Position numbers and translations under genes: made by a program | The notes under the pieces: model-generated | The model's input: only the letters and a program-made list of their open reading frames with translations | The model's database searches: none | Told to the model about the DNA's origin: nothing | Source: Myxococcales bacterium | GTDB taxonomy: Bacteria; Myxococcota_A; Polyangia; Polyangiales; JADJMO01 | Assembly: GCA_016709545.1 (NCBI GenBank) | Contig: JADJMO010000036.1 | Coordinates: 25,805 to 89,804 of the forward strand | DNA length: 64,000 bases | Reading direction: 5' to 3' | Part shown: positions 31,458 to 42,489 of the stretch, piece after piece | How positions within the stretch are numbered: position 1 is the first letter of the stretch | How the letters are laid out: every line of letters begins with the position of its first letter

Positions 31458-31473
31458 GTAGACATCCGTCTAC
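31458..31473. promoter_or_regulatory. Perfect inverted repeat just before the rhodanese-ThiF start
   Basis: GTAGAC-ATCC-GTCTAC ends one base before the ATG at 31475 and occupies the place of the ribosome-binding site, where no Shine-Dalgarno sequence is seen. It could be an operator or a small hairpin affecting translation, or simply chance; the sequence alone does not decide. Confidence 0.35.
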
Positions 31474-31474
31474 C

Positions 31475-32657
31475 ATGGCTCAGACCTACGCCGACCTCAT
31501 CGCCGGCATCCGCAAGACCGTCCGCGAAGTCTCGCTCGAGGAGGTCAAGCGTCGCCTCGAGACCAAGGCGCCCATGGTCCTCGTCGACGTGCGCGAGAAA
31601 GAGGAGTTCCGCGCGGGCTTCATCCCCGGGGCGCTCTCCCTGCCCCGCGGCTTCCTCGAGATCCAGGTCGAGCAGAAGCTCACCGACAAGAACGCTCCCA
31701 TCGTCCTCTACTGCGCCGGCGGCACGCGGAGCGCCCTCGCCGCCAAGACCCTCGGCGAGCTCGGCTACACGAACGTCGAGTCGGCCAACCCGGGCTTCGT
31801 GCGGTGGAAGGACCTCGGCTACCCGATGGAGACCCCGCCGCAGCTGACCGACGCGCAGAGGGACCGCTACTCGCGGCACCTGCTCCTGCCCGAGGTGGGC
31901 GAGGTCGGCCAGGCCAAGCTGCTCAAGTCGCGCGTGCTGCTGCTCGGCGCGGGTGGTCTCGGCTCCCCCGCGGCCCTCTACCTCGCCGCGGCCGGCGTCG
32001 GCACCCTCGGCCTCGTCGACGCCGACACCGTCGACGCCTCCAACCTGCAGCGCCAGATCCTCCACGCGACCAGCCGGGTCGGCATGGCCAAGGTCGAGAG
32101 CGCGCAGAAGGCCCTCGTCGACCTGAACCCCGACGTGCGGGTGGTGGCCTACAAGGAGCGGCTCACCAGCGAGAACGTCGACCGGATCTTCGGCGGCGAG
32201 GGCGAAGGCGGCAAGTGGGACGTCGTCGTCGACGGCTGCGACAACTTCCCGACGCGCTACCTCGTCAACGACGCCTCCCTCAAGCACCGCATCCCGGTGG
32301 TGCACGGGTCGATCTTCCGCTTCGACGGCCAGGTCACCACGTTCGTGCCGTTCGAGGGGCCCTGCTACCGCTGCATGCTACCCCGAGCCCCCCCCACCCC
32401 ACCTCGCGCCGTCTTGCCAGGAGGCCGGCGTGCTCGGCATCCTGCCGGGCGTGGTCGGCGTGGTGCAGGCCACCGAGGCCCTCAAGCTCGTGCTCGGGCG
32501 CGGCAAGCCGCTGGTCGGCCGCCTCCTCACCTACGATTCGCTCAACATGAAGTTCCGTGAGCTGCGCGTGCGCCGCGACCCGACCTGCATCGGCTGCTCG
32601 GAGCACCGCACGATCACCGAGTACATCGACTACGAAGGCTTCTGCGCCCGCGGGTAG
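31475..32657 (+). CDS. Rhodanese-ThiF/MoeB (E1-like) sulfur-carrier adenylyltransferase, one-base insertion
   Basis: Activates the C-terminus of a ubiquitin-like sulfur carrier (MoaD/ThiS type) by adenylation and supplies sulfur from a rhodanese. Residues 1-120 form the rhodanese domain, with the active loop YCAGGTRS. The E1-like domain follows: RYSRHLLLPEVGEVGQAKLL, LGAGGLGSPAALYLAAAGV, DASNLQRQILH and DGCDNFPTRYLVND. A Zn site is formed by CYRC and CIGC. A run of four C at 32381-32384 breaks the frame; removing one C gives PEPPPPHLAPSCQEAGVLGI, the family consensus with its Cys, and a 393-residue protein. The usual MoeZ order is E1 then rhodanese; here the order is reversed. Confidence 0.88.
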
Positions 32658-32713
32658 GCGTCGCGGCGGTCGGCCCTTGACGCTCCGGTTCGACAGAGTC
32701 GACCCTACGCGCC

Positions 32714-34426
32714 GTGTCCGACCAGAGCTTCATGAAGTCCCTGTTCCACGGCGTGATCGCCGAGGATCTCGTCGCGCCGTTCCCCGAGCTCTCCGCCCCC
32801 GAGCGCGAGGTCGTGACCCCGCTCCTCGACGGCTTCCGCAAGTTCGCCGCCGACCACATCGACCCGCGCGCCATCGACGCCGACGCGGCCATCCCCGAGA
32901 ACGTCGTCGACGGCCTGCGCCAGCAGGGCCTGTTCGGCGTGCTCGCGCCCAGGGCGCACGGCGGCCTCGGGCTCTCCACGTTCGCGTACGCGCGGTTGAT
33001 GCAGGAGGTCGGCGCCCACGACGGCTCGGTCGCGCTGATGCTCACCGCCCACCAGTCGCTCGGCACGATGGGACTGCTCCTGTTCGGCACCGACGCCCAG
33101 AAGCGCAAATACCTGCCCCGCGTCGCGAGCGGCGAGTCGATCGCCTCGTTCTGCCTCACCGAGCCCTCCGCCGGCAGCGACGCCGCCGGCATCCAGACCC
33201 GCGCCGACCCCGCCGTCGACGGCGAGGGCTGGATCCTCGAGGGCCAGAAGAGCTGGATCGCCAACGGCGACCGCGCCGATCTGTTCACCGTGTTCGCGCG
33301 CACCTCCAAGGAGGAGGTCAAGCCGCGCCTCACGGCGTTCCTCGTCGAGCGCGCGCACGGGGTCCGCACCGGGCCTCGCCTCGACAAGCACGGCGTGCGC
33401 GGCCTCGGCACGACCGACGCGCGCTTCGAGGCCGTGCGCGTGCCCCACGGCAACGTGCTCGGAGACCCCGGCCGCGGGTTCCAGGTCGCGATGGAGGTCC
33501 TCAACCGCGGCCGCCTCGGCCTCACCGCCAGCGCGGTCGGCGCCTGCCGCACCCTCGTCGATGCGTCGATCGTCCACGCCTCGAGCCGCCGGGCCTTCGG
33601 TCGCGCCATCGGCGAGCTCGGGCTCGTCCGCGACAAGATCGCGCGCATGACGATCGACACGTTCGCCCTCGAGAGCGCGGTGTACCTGACCGCCGGTCTC
33701 GTGGATGGCCAGGCCGCGGCCGATTTCTCCCTCGAGAGCGCGATCTGCAAGGTGCTCGGCAGCGAGGTGTTCCTCCGCGTGTCGCACGAGGCCGCGCAGC
33801 TGGTCGGGGGTCGCGCCTACGCCCGGTCGTCGTTCGAGCGGCTCCTGCGCGACGCGCGCGCGCACCTCATCTTCGGCGGCACCAACGAGATCATGCGCTG
33901 CTTCATCGCGCTCTCGGGCATGCAGGGCCCGGGCAAGGAGATCTCCGAGGTGGTCCGCGCCATGCGCGAGCCGATCAAGGGGTTCGGTCTGCTCTCCGAT
34001 TTCGCGATCCGCAAGGCCCGCTCGGCGCTCGGGCGCGAGCGGTTGCACCGCGTGCACCCGCTCCTCAACCGGGAGACGGTCCTCTTCGAGGAGTACACCG
34101 CGGAGCTCGCCAAGAACGTCGACAAGGTGCTCCGCAAGCACGGCAAGGACATCGCCGAGATGCAGTTCACCCAGCGCCGCATCGCCGATCTGGCGATCGA
34201 TCTCTACGCGCTCGTGGCGTGCCCCTCCCGCGCCACCAAGGCGATCGAGCGGCGCGGCGAGGAGGGCGCGCGGCGCGAGGTCGAGCTCACGACCGCCTTC
34301 GCGAGCGGCGCCGAGGTGCGCATGGCCGACACGGTGCGCGCGTTCGACCGCAACGACGACGAGCTGCGCAAGGCCATCGCAGTGCGCGGCTACGCCGACG
34401 GCAACTACCCGCTCGACGTCCTCTAG
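32714..34426 (+). CDS. Acyl-CoA dehydrogenase, VLCAD/ACAD9-like, lacking the usual catalytic Glu
   Basis: A 570-residue FAD protein. The N-terminal and middle domains show FGVLAPRAHGGLGLS, SFCLTEPSAGSDAAG and KSWIANGDRADLFTVFA, with ARFEAVRVPHGNVLGD next. The C-terminal helical domain (FGRAIGELGLVRDKIARM, LVGGRAYAR) is followed by a roughly 150-residue extension as in VLCAD/ACAD9 (MQFTQRRIADLAIDLYALVA). In that subgroup the catalytic base is Glu in FEGTN; here the motif reads IFGGTNEIM with Gly388. The alternative base position used by IVD/LCAD is also Gly (VLNRGRLGL). The enzyme may be inactive or use another base. The stop shares the palindrome CTAG with the convergent gene's stop. Confidence 0.9.
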   Translation: MSDQSFMKSLFHGVIAEDLVAPFPELSAPEREVVTPLLDGFRKFAADHIDPRAIDADAAIPENVVDGLRQQGLFGVLAPRAHGGLGLSTFAYARLMQEVGAHDGSVALMLTAHQSLGTMGLLLFGTDAQKRKYLPRVASGESIASFCLTEPSAGSDAAGIQTRADPAVDGEGWILEGQKSWIANGDRADLFTVFARTSKEEVKPRLTAFLVERAHGVRTGPRLDKHGVRGLGTTDARFEAVRVPHGNVLGDPGRGFQVAMEVLNRGRLGLTASAVGACRTLVDASIVHASSRRAFGRAIGELGLVRDKIARMTIDTFALESAVYLTAGLVDGQAAADFSLESAICKVLGSEVFLRVSHEAAQLVGGRAYARSSFERLLRDARAHLIFGGTNEIMRCFIALSGMQGPGKEISEVVRAMREPIKGFGLLSDFAIRKARSALGRERLHRVHPLLNRETVLFEEYTAELAKNVDKVLRKHGKDIAEMQFTQRRIADLAIDLYALVACPSRATKAIERRGEEGARREVELTTAFASGAEVRMADTVRAFDRNDDELRKAIAVRGYADGNYPLDVL

Positions 34427-34812
34427 AGCCGCACGCAGTACCCAGCGCCCTCCTGGGCGACGACCACCCGGGCGTGCTGGGTGCGCGGGTCCGCGCCGTA
34501 GACGTCGACCGCGGCCCGCCCGTCGAACACGAGGCGCTCGGCCACGAACGCGGGCGGCGACCAGCGAGCGAGCATCTGCTCGGGCTTGACCGGCAGGCCG
34601 AGGGCGGTCGCGCGCTCGGCGGCCTCGCGCAGGTGGTCGCGCGTGTCCTTGCAGAGGAGCTTGAAGACGCGATCGGGCGCGGTCGTGTCGCGGCCGTAGC
34701 CTTCGGTGGCCGTCAGGAAGGCCTGGACGACCCCCTCGGCAGTGGCCTCCGGCCCCGGTCGGCCACACCCGAGGCCACAAACGACGACGGCGGCGAGGAA
34801 CGTTCGTTCCAT
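34423..34812 (-). CDS. Small lipoprotein of unknown function
   Basis: A 129-residue protein starting MERTFLAAVVVCGLGCGRPG; the lipobox Cys is at about residue 16. The mature part begins EATAEGVVQAFLTATEGYGR and includes KLLCKDTRDHLREAAERATA and RLVFDGRAAVDVYGADPRTQ, ending GAGYCVRL. This alpha-then-beta pattern recalls small DUF4878/NTF2-like lipoproteins, but the match is only an impression. ATG 34812 is chosen since it gives the signal peptide immediately; the frame can be read to 34851. It overlaps the acyl-CoA dehydrogenase gene by four bases at the shared CTAG. Confidence 0.65.
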   Translation of the reverse strand: MERTFLAAVVVCGLGCGRPGPEATAEGVVQAFLTATEGYGRDTTAPDRVFKLLCKDTRDHLREAAERATALGLPVKPEQMLARWSPPAFVAERLVFDGRAAVDVYGADPRTQHARVVVAQEGAGYCVRL

Positions 34813-34872
34813 CACCGCCGCCATCGCACGCCGTGCGGGTGCCGTCCACAAGCGACGTGCACCGGGTCGCTC

Positions 34873-35904
34873 TCAGCGCGTCATCGTCTCCTTGCCCCAA
34901 GAGGGCTCGCCGCCGCCCTTGCCAGGCATCGCCCAGTGGCCCGCCAGGGTCTTTCCGTCGTCGAGGATGACGTACTGGAGGACCGTGGCGTCGCCCGCGC
35001 TGTTGAAGCCGACGGAGAGCAGATCCTGCGCCGCGGCGGGCAGGTGCTGCGAGCGGAGGCCGAGGCCCACGTTGGTCGTGGTGCCGAACTTCCAGGTCAG
35101 ACCGTAGACGCCCGACTTGTACTTCGTGATCTTGACCGTGCCCGTGTACTTCTTCTTGGCCGGGGTCTCGCCGGTGTTGATCCCGTAGGTCCCGGTGAGG
35201 TCCTCGATGTCCTTCGGCGCCGAGAGGATCTCCTTGCCGATCTTGGTGTCGTTCTCCTCGAACCACACGCCGTCGAGGTTGGTCTTGTTGACCAGGTAGG
35301 CGACCACGCCGGTGTCGTGCTTGGGGGCCGAGCCGCAGGACAAGACGTTCTTGTCGCGGAACATCACGCCTTCCCAGTTGGTGGAGCCGATCTTCCACTT
35401 CCCCTTGTACATGGAGCCGCCGATCTTGCTGATCGTGGCCGAGCCCTTGTACTTGCCGCCGTCGGGGTTCTTGCCGGCGATCTCGTAGGTCCCGACGATG
35501 TCCGCCGAATCGCCCGCGGCCTTCTTGGTCTTGAGCTTGGGGGCGTCGTCGTCCTCTTCCTCGTCGTCGACGCTCTTGAGGGCCTTGCCCTTCTTGACCG
35601 TCTTGACGTCGTCGTCGTCGTCCTTGGACTTCTTCTTGGCCGACTTGTCGTCGTCGTCGTCCTTGGACTTCTTCTTCTTCGTGTCCTTGTCGTCGTCGTC
35701 GTCCTTGGACTTCTTCTTCTTCTTCGAGTCCTTGTCGTCGTCGTCGTCCTTGTCCTTCTTCTTGTCGTCCTTCTTGTCGTCCTTCTCTTCCTTCTTGCAG
35801 CCCACCACCGACGCCGTGGTCGGAGCTGCGACGACGAGACCGAGCGCGAGCAGCACGCCTCGCGATCCGAGACCGAAGAACCCAGACATCATCCGCTCGA
35901 GCAT
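34873..35904 (-). CDS. Lys/Asp-rich lipoprotein with duplicated beta domain, paralogue of 36014-36766
   Basis: A 343-residue predicted lipoprotein (ASVVGC lipobox). After it comes a striking charged region of roughly 90 residues made of KKKSKDDDDDK-type blocks, then two copies of a beta-rich module. Copy 1 begins IVGTYEIAGKNPDGGKYKGS and has GVMFRDKNVLSCGSA, GVVAYLVNKTNLDGVWFEE. Copy 2 begins LTGTYGINTGETPAKKKYTG and has GLGLRS, SVGFNSAG, VLQYVIL, and a GHW end. The same pattern fills the next gene. No known enzyme motif is seen; the module may resemble the Leptospira LIC10280-type family, a weak recollection. GGAGAGG precedes the ATG at 35904. Confidence 0.75.
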   Translation of the reverse strand: MLERMMSGFFGLGSRGVLLALGLVVAAPTTASVVGCKKEEKDDKKDDKKKDKDDDDDKDSKKKKKSKDDDDDKDTKKKKSKDDDDDKSAKKKSKDDDDDVKTVKKGKALKSVDDEEEDDDAPKLKTKKAAGDSADIVGTYEIAGKNPDGGKYKGSATISKIGGSMYKGKWKIGSTNWEGVMFRDKNVLSCGSAPKHDTGVVAYLVNKTNLDGVWFEENDTKIGKEILSAPKDIEDLTGTYGINTGETPAKKKYTGTVKITKYKSGVYGLTWKFGTTTNVGLGLRSQHLPAAAQDLLSVGFNSAGDATVLQYVILDDGKTLAGHWAMPGKGGGEPSWGKETMTR

Positions 35905-36013
35905 CGTGACCTCTCCATGAGATTGAACCGACCAGAACGACAACGCGGCCGAGCCCGGCTGTCCAGGCCGCCCGAGGGGACGACCGTGGACACCGGGCGG
36001 CGGCCGACCGAAC

Positions 36014-36766
36014 TCACTTCACCATCGTCTCGGCGCCCGGCCCCTTGTTGGAGGTGCCGCTCTCGACCCAGCGACCGACCAGGGTGGTCTTCTTCCCCGC
36101 GCCGCCCTTGATGTCGTACTGGAGCACACCGTAGTTGCCCGTGTCGTTGAACCCGACCGACACGACGTCGCCGTCGCGCAGGCCGAGGCCGCTCAGCTTC
36201 TTGCCGCCGCCGAAGTTCCAGTCGAACGTGTAGACGCCGTTGTGGAACCCGACCTTGACGGTGCCGCTGTAGGTCTTGGCCTTGTTCCCGCCCTTCGGCG
36301 GCTCCTCGCCCGTCTTGATGGTGTAGTTGCCGAGCAGGTTGCCGTTGCCGCCGATCAAGTATTCCTTGCCGATGGTGGTGTTGCCCTCTTCGAACCACAC
36401 GCCGTCGAGGTCGCCGTTGTCCTTGACCAGGTAGGCCATGACCCCGAGGTCGTGCTTGGCCGACCACCCGCAGGACAGGACGGAACCGTCGCGGAAGCAG
36501 ACGCCCTCGAACTTCTTGCCGAGGCTCCAGGTGCCCTTGAACATCTGGCCGCCGATCTTCTTCAGCGTGGCCGAGCCCGTGTATTCGCCGCCGTCGGCGC
36601 CGACACCGGTCACCTTGAACGCGCCCTCGATGTTGACGCTCTCGTCACCGGCCGCCGCGGACGCGACCTGCACGCCGTGCTGGCGCGAGACCGAGAGCGA
36701 AGCGATGCCGACGATCGCCGCCACCCCACCGAGAACCAGACCCGCACGAACGAACCCCTTGCGCAT
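36014..36766 (-). CDS. Exported protein with duplicated beta domain, paralogue of 34873-35904
   Basis: A 250-residue exported protein: signal peptide GLVLGGVAAIVGIASLSVSR, then two beta modules. Module 1 has EGAFKVTGVGADGGEYTGSA, KIGGQMFKGTWSLG, GVCFRDGSVLSCGWSAKHDL and GVMAYLVKDNGDLDGVWFEE. Module 2 has LLGNYTIKTGEEPPKGGNKA, YSGTVKVG, GLGLRDGDVVSVGFNDTG, GVLQYDI and VGRW. It aligns along its length with the adjacent gene apart from the charged linker, so the pair arose by tandem duplication. A single Cys in VLSCGW is kept in module 1 of both. ACCTCC at 36775-36780 is the complement of a good ribosome-binding site for the ATG at 36766. Function unknown. Confidence 0.75.
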   Translation of the reverse strand: MRKGFVRAGLVLGGVAAIVGIASLSVSRQHGVQVASAAAGDESVNIEGAFKVTGVGADGGEYTGSATLKKIGGQMFKGTWSLGKKFEGVCFRDGSVLSCGWSAKHDLGVMAYLVKDNGDLDGVWFEEGNTTIGKEYLIGGNGNLLGNYTIKTGEEPPKGGNKAKTYSGTVKVGFHNGVYTFDWNFGGGKKLSGLGLRDGDVVSVGFNDTGNYGVLQYDIKGGAGKKTTLVGRWVESGTSNKGPGAETMVK

Positions 36767-36774
36767 TTGCCGAA

Positions 36775-36780
36775 ACCTCC
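36775..36780 (-). promoter_or_regulatory. Ribosome-binding site of the exported paralogue
   Basis: GGAGGT on the minus strand, eight bases before the ATG at 36766, supports that start. The rest of the divergent gap to carB (36781-36963) shows nothing else that I can support. Confidence 0.65.
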
Positions 36781-36963
36781 CGATCCGCCGGACGGCGGAG
36801 CTTCAATGGAACAGCCTTCGTGCGGACTTGCAAGCGGTGCCTGCAACGACTCGGGCGGTGACGTGAACGCTTGCCACGAGTCGGTCGACGGACGGCGGCG
36901 TTACGGATTCAAGGAGAGGTTGGCCTTTGACGCCCGCCAGACCTGCTCCTACCCGGACGCCCC

Positions 36964-40344
<3,381 letters not shown>

Positions 40345-40357
40345 CCTGCCGCGGCCC

Positions 40358-41524
40358 GTGTCCAGCCACACCAACTCCTCACCCCGTCCCGCCCCCCCGG
40401 CAACAGGGCCGGTCAGCGACGACGCCGCCGTCGCCCTCGCCCTCGGTCTCACCTCCGTCATGGGGGAGATCGACGAGCCCCACCAGCTCCGCCCGACGAG
40501 CGCGCCCGAGCCGATCCTGCAGCGCATGTACCGCGAGCTCCTGCGCATGCGGGTGCTCGACGCGCGCATGATCGTGCTGCAGCGCCAGGGGCGCGTGGGC
40601 TTCTACGGCGCGTGCACGGGGCAAGAGGCGGTGCCGATCGCGTGCGGCCTCGCGGTCGAGAGCAGCGACTGGGTGTTCCCGGCCCTCCGCGAGCAGGCGA
40701 TCATGCTGGTGCGCGACTTCCCGCTCACCACGTTCATCGCGCAGATCTTCGGCAACTCGGGCGACAACCAGAAGGGCCGTCAGATGCCCTCGCACATGAG
40801 CTCGCGCACGGTCCACCAGGTCTCCTGGTCGTCCTGCATCGGGCCCCAGGTGCCCCAGGCCGTCGGCACCGCGTGGGCCGCCAAGCTCCGGAAGACGCGC
40901 GACGTCGCGGTCGGCTTCCTCGGCGACGGCGCCACGAGCGAGCCCGATTTCCATGCGGCCCTCACCTTCGCCGGCGTCCACCAGACCCCGAGCGTCATCG
41001 TGTGCCAGAACAACGGCTGGTCGATCAGCGTGCCGACCTCCAAGCAGACGGCGTCGGCGACCATCGCCGTCAAGGGCCTCGCCTACGGCGTGCCCTCGGT
41101 GCGCGTCGACGGCAACGACGTGCTCGCGGTGTACGAGGTGCTGCGCGAGGCCTTCGAGCGCGCGCGGAGCGGCGACGGCCCCACGTTCGTCGAGTGCGTC
41201 ACCTACCGCATCGGCGCGCACTCCACGTCGGACGACCCCACGCGCTACCGCACCCAGGCCGAGGTCGACCGCTGGCAGCGCCGCGACCCGGTCGAGCGTT
41301 TCCATCGCTGGCTCGCCGCGCGCGGCCTCACCGACGACGCCCGGCGGGCGGCGATCGAGGCCGAGCTCGACGCCGAGATCGTCCAGGTCATCAAGGAGGT
41401 CGAGGCGCTGCCGCCGCCGAGCCGCGAGAGCCTGTTCGACGACGTCTACGCCGAGCTCCCCTGGCACCTGCGCGAGCAGCGCGCCGAGCTCCTCGCCCTC
41501 CCTCCGGCGCCCACCCATTCCTGA
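40358..41524 (+). CDS. 2-oxoacid dehydrogenase E1 component, alpha subunit (branched-chain type)
   Basis: Thiamine-diphosphate-dependent E1-alpha, which decarboxylates a 2-oxo acid and passes the acyl group to E2. The 388-residue protein follows BCKDHA more than PDHA1: QRQGRVGFYGACTGQEAVPI, LTTFIAQIFGNSGDNQKGRQ and MPSHMSSR. The TPP motif GDGATSEPDFH ends with QNNGWSISVPTS, then RVDGNDVLAVYEVLREAF and the phosphorylation-loop-like YRIGAHSTSDDPTRYR. The end LFDDVYAELPWHLREQ also matches the branched-chain group. No E1-beta, E2 or E3 gene is nearby, so partners must be elsewhere. The start GTG is 13 bases after carB, and a lipoprotein gene starts two bases after its stop. Confidence 0.9.
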   Translation: MSSHTNSSPRPAPPATGPVSDDAAVALALGLTSVMGEIDEPHQLRPTSAPEPILQRMYRELLRMRVLDARMIVLQRQGRVGFYGACTGQEAVPIACGLAVESSDWVFPALREQAIMLVRDFPLTTFIAQIFGNSGDNQKGRQMPSHMSSRTVHQVSWSSCIGPQVPQAVGTAWAAKLRKTRDVAVGFLGDGATSEPDFHAALTFAGVHQTPSVIVCQNNGWSISVPTSKQTASATIAVKGLAYGVPSVRVDGNDVLAVYEVLREAFERARSGDGPTFVECVTYRIGAHSTSDDPTRYRTQAEVDRWQRRDPVERFHRWLAARGLTDDARRAAIEAELDAEIVQVIKEVEALPPPSRESLFDDVYAELPWHLREQRAELLALPPAPTHS

Positions 41525-41525
41525 G

Positions 41526-41837
41526 ATGGCGGCGGTGTCCTCCCGCGCAGCGACGCGTCTCTCGGCGCTCGTGCTCCTGCTCGCCCTGCCCCTGGGGCCG
41601 GCCTCGTGCAGCAAGCCGGTCACCGAGGCGGACTGCAAGAAGCTCGTCGACAAGCTCGTCGATCTGCTCGCCGAGACCGAGGAGAAGGCCGAGAAGGTGA
41701 AGCCCTCGGTGCAGGCCGACAAGGCCATGCTCGCCACGCTGCGCGAGACGTGTGTCGGCAAGATGAGCCGCGCGCAGTACGACTGCATCCTCGCCGCCAA
41801 GACCTTCGAGGCCGCCGCCTCGTGCGACGCCAAGTGA
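41526..41837 (+). CDS. Four-cysteine small lipoprotein, tandem copy 1
   Basis: A 103-residue predicted lipoprotein. The signal (LSALVLLLALPLGPASC) ends at the lipidated Cys. The mature part is a helical pair with the pattern EADCKKLVDKLVDLL, then RETCVGKMSRAQYDCILAAK and a final ASC. Excluding the lipid Cys there are four Cys, the last three spaced C-x10-C-x12-C. The next two genes share this pattern. The ATG follows the E1-alpha stop by one base. No family name is recognised; the cysteines probably make two disulfides in the periplasm (inference). Confidence 0.75.
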   Translation: MAAVSSRAATRLSALVLLLALPLGPASCSKPVTEADCKKLVDKLVDLLAETEEKAEKVKPSVQADKAMLATLRETCVGKMSRAQYDCILAAKTFEAAASCDAK

Positions 41838-42088
41838 GCGCGCGCGTCGCCCTCGTGCTCGTCGCGCTCCTCGCGAGCGGCTGTTCGCGCACGCTCAACC
41901 AGGAGGACTGCGGCCGGTTCCGCGACCGACTGCGCGCGTGGGGCGATCAGAAGGGCAAGGCCAAGTCCGACCCCAAGGCCGCCGAGACCTTCATGCAGAG
42001 CTGCGTCGGCACGACCGTCTCGCGCCGCACCGCCCGCTGCATGGAGCTCGCCAACGACGAGGCCGCGTTCTTCCGATGCCTCGACTGA
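41834..42088 (+). CDS. Four-cysteine small lipoprotein, tandem copy 2
   Basis: An 84-residue predicted lipoprotein starting with a GTG that overlaps the previous stop (GTGA). The signal is ARVALVLVALLASGC and the mature part begins SRTLNQEDCGRFRDRLRAW. The tail has QSCVGTTVSRRTARCMELAN and ends FFRCLD, giving C-x11-C-x12-C as in its neighbours. The first Cys sits in the same DC context. Overlap with both adjacent genes makes co-translation certain if the calls are right. It is too short for most automatic callers to weigh well. Confidence 0.72.
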   Translation: MSARVALVLVALLASGCSRTLNQEDCGRFRDRLRAWGDQKGKAKSDPKAAETFMQSCVGTTVSRRTARCMELANDEAAFFRCLD

Positions 42089-42486
42089 GCGCGCTCCTGC
42101 TCGTCGCCATCGGCTGGGCCGGCTGCTTCGACGACCCGAAGCCCGGCACGCCTCCGCCGGCCGGGCCCGGCTACGACAAGGGCAACTCCGACGATCAGCG
42201 CCTGCTGACCAACGCCGACTGCGTCGAGCTCCGCGAGCAGCAGGTGACCCTCGCCGCCAAGGAGCAGACGAGCGATCCGGTGCAGCAGGAGCAGATCGCC
42301 GCCAAGCTGCGCGTCGAGCGCAAGGACGAGCTCGCGAAGTGGGTGAAGTGGTGCTCGGGCCGGATCGTCCTCGTGAAGGATCTCCGCTGCATGAAGGAGT
42401 CGGTGAGCCTCTCGGGCTTCCTCGCGTGCGGGAACAAGCCCGACGCGGGCCCGTCCGAGGTCGCGACGGACGCCAAGCCCGGCTAG
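42076..42486 (+). CDS. Four-cysteine small lipoprotein, tandem copy 3
   Basis: A 136-residue predicted lipoprotein whose ATG lies inside the last codons of copy 2 (13-base overlap). The signal LSALLLVAIGWAGC is followed by FDDPKPGTPPPAGPGYDKGN, a longer linker. Then come TNADCVELREQQVTLAAKEQ and a helix (QIAAKLRVERKDELAKWVKW) before CSGRIVLVKDLRC and SLSGFLAC, again C-x11-C-x12-C. Its stop lies three bases from the stop of the convergent glyQ gene. Confidence 0.74.
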   Translation: MPRLSALLLVAIGWAGCFDDPKPGTPPPAGPGYDKGNSDDQRLLTNADCVELREQQVTLAAKEQTSDPVQQEQIAAKLRVERKDELAKWVKWCSGRIVLVKDLRCMKESVSLSGFLACGNKPDAGPSEVATDAKPG

Positions 42487-42489
42487 GCG

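Noticed and set aside
35640..35800. GTCGTCGTC/CTTCTTCTT repeats as a possible regulatory repeat
   Set aside because: They code for the Lys/Asp-rich linker of the lipoprotein.
36927..36955. TTGACG-17 bases-TACCCG as a carB promoter giving a nearly leaderless message
   Set aside because: The -10 is poor and such matches are expected by chance.
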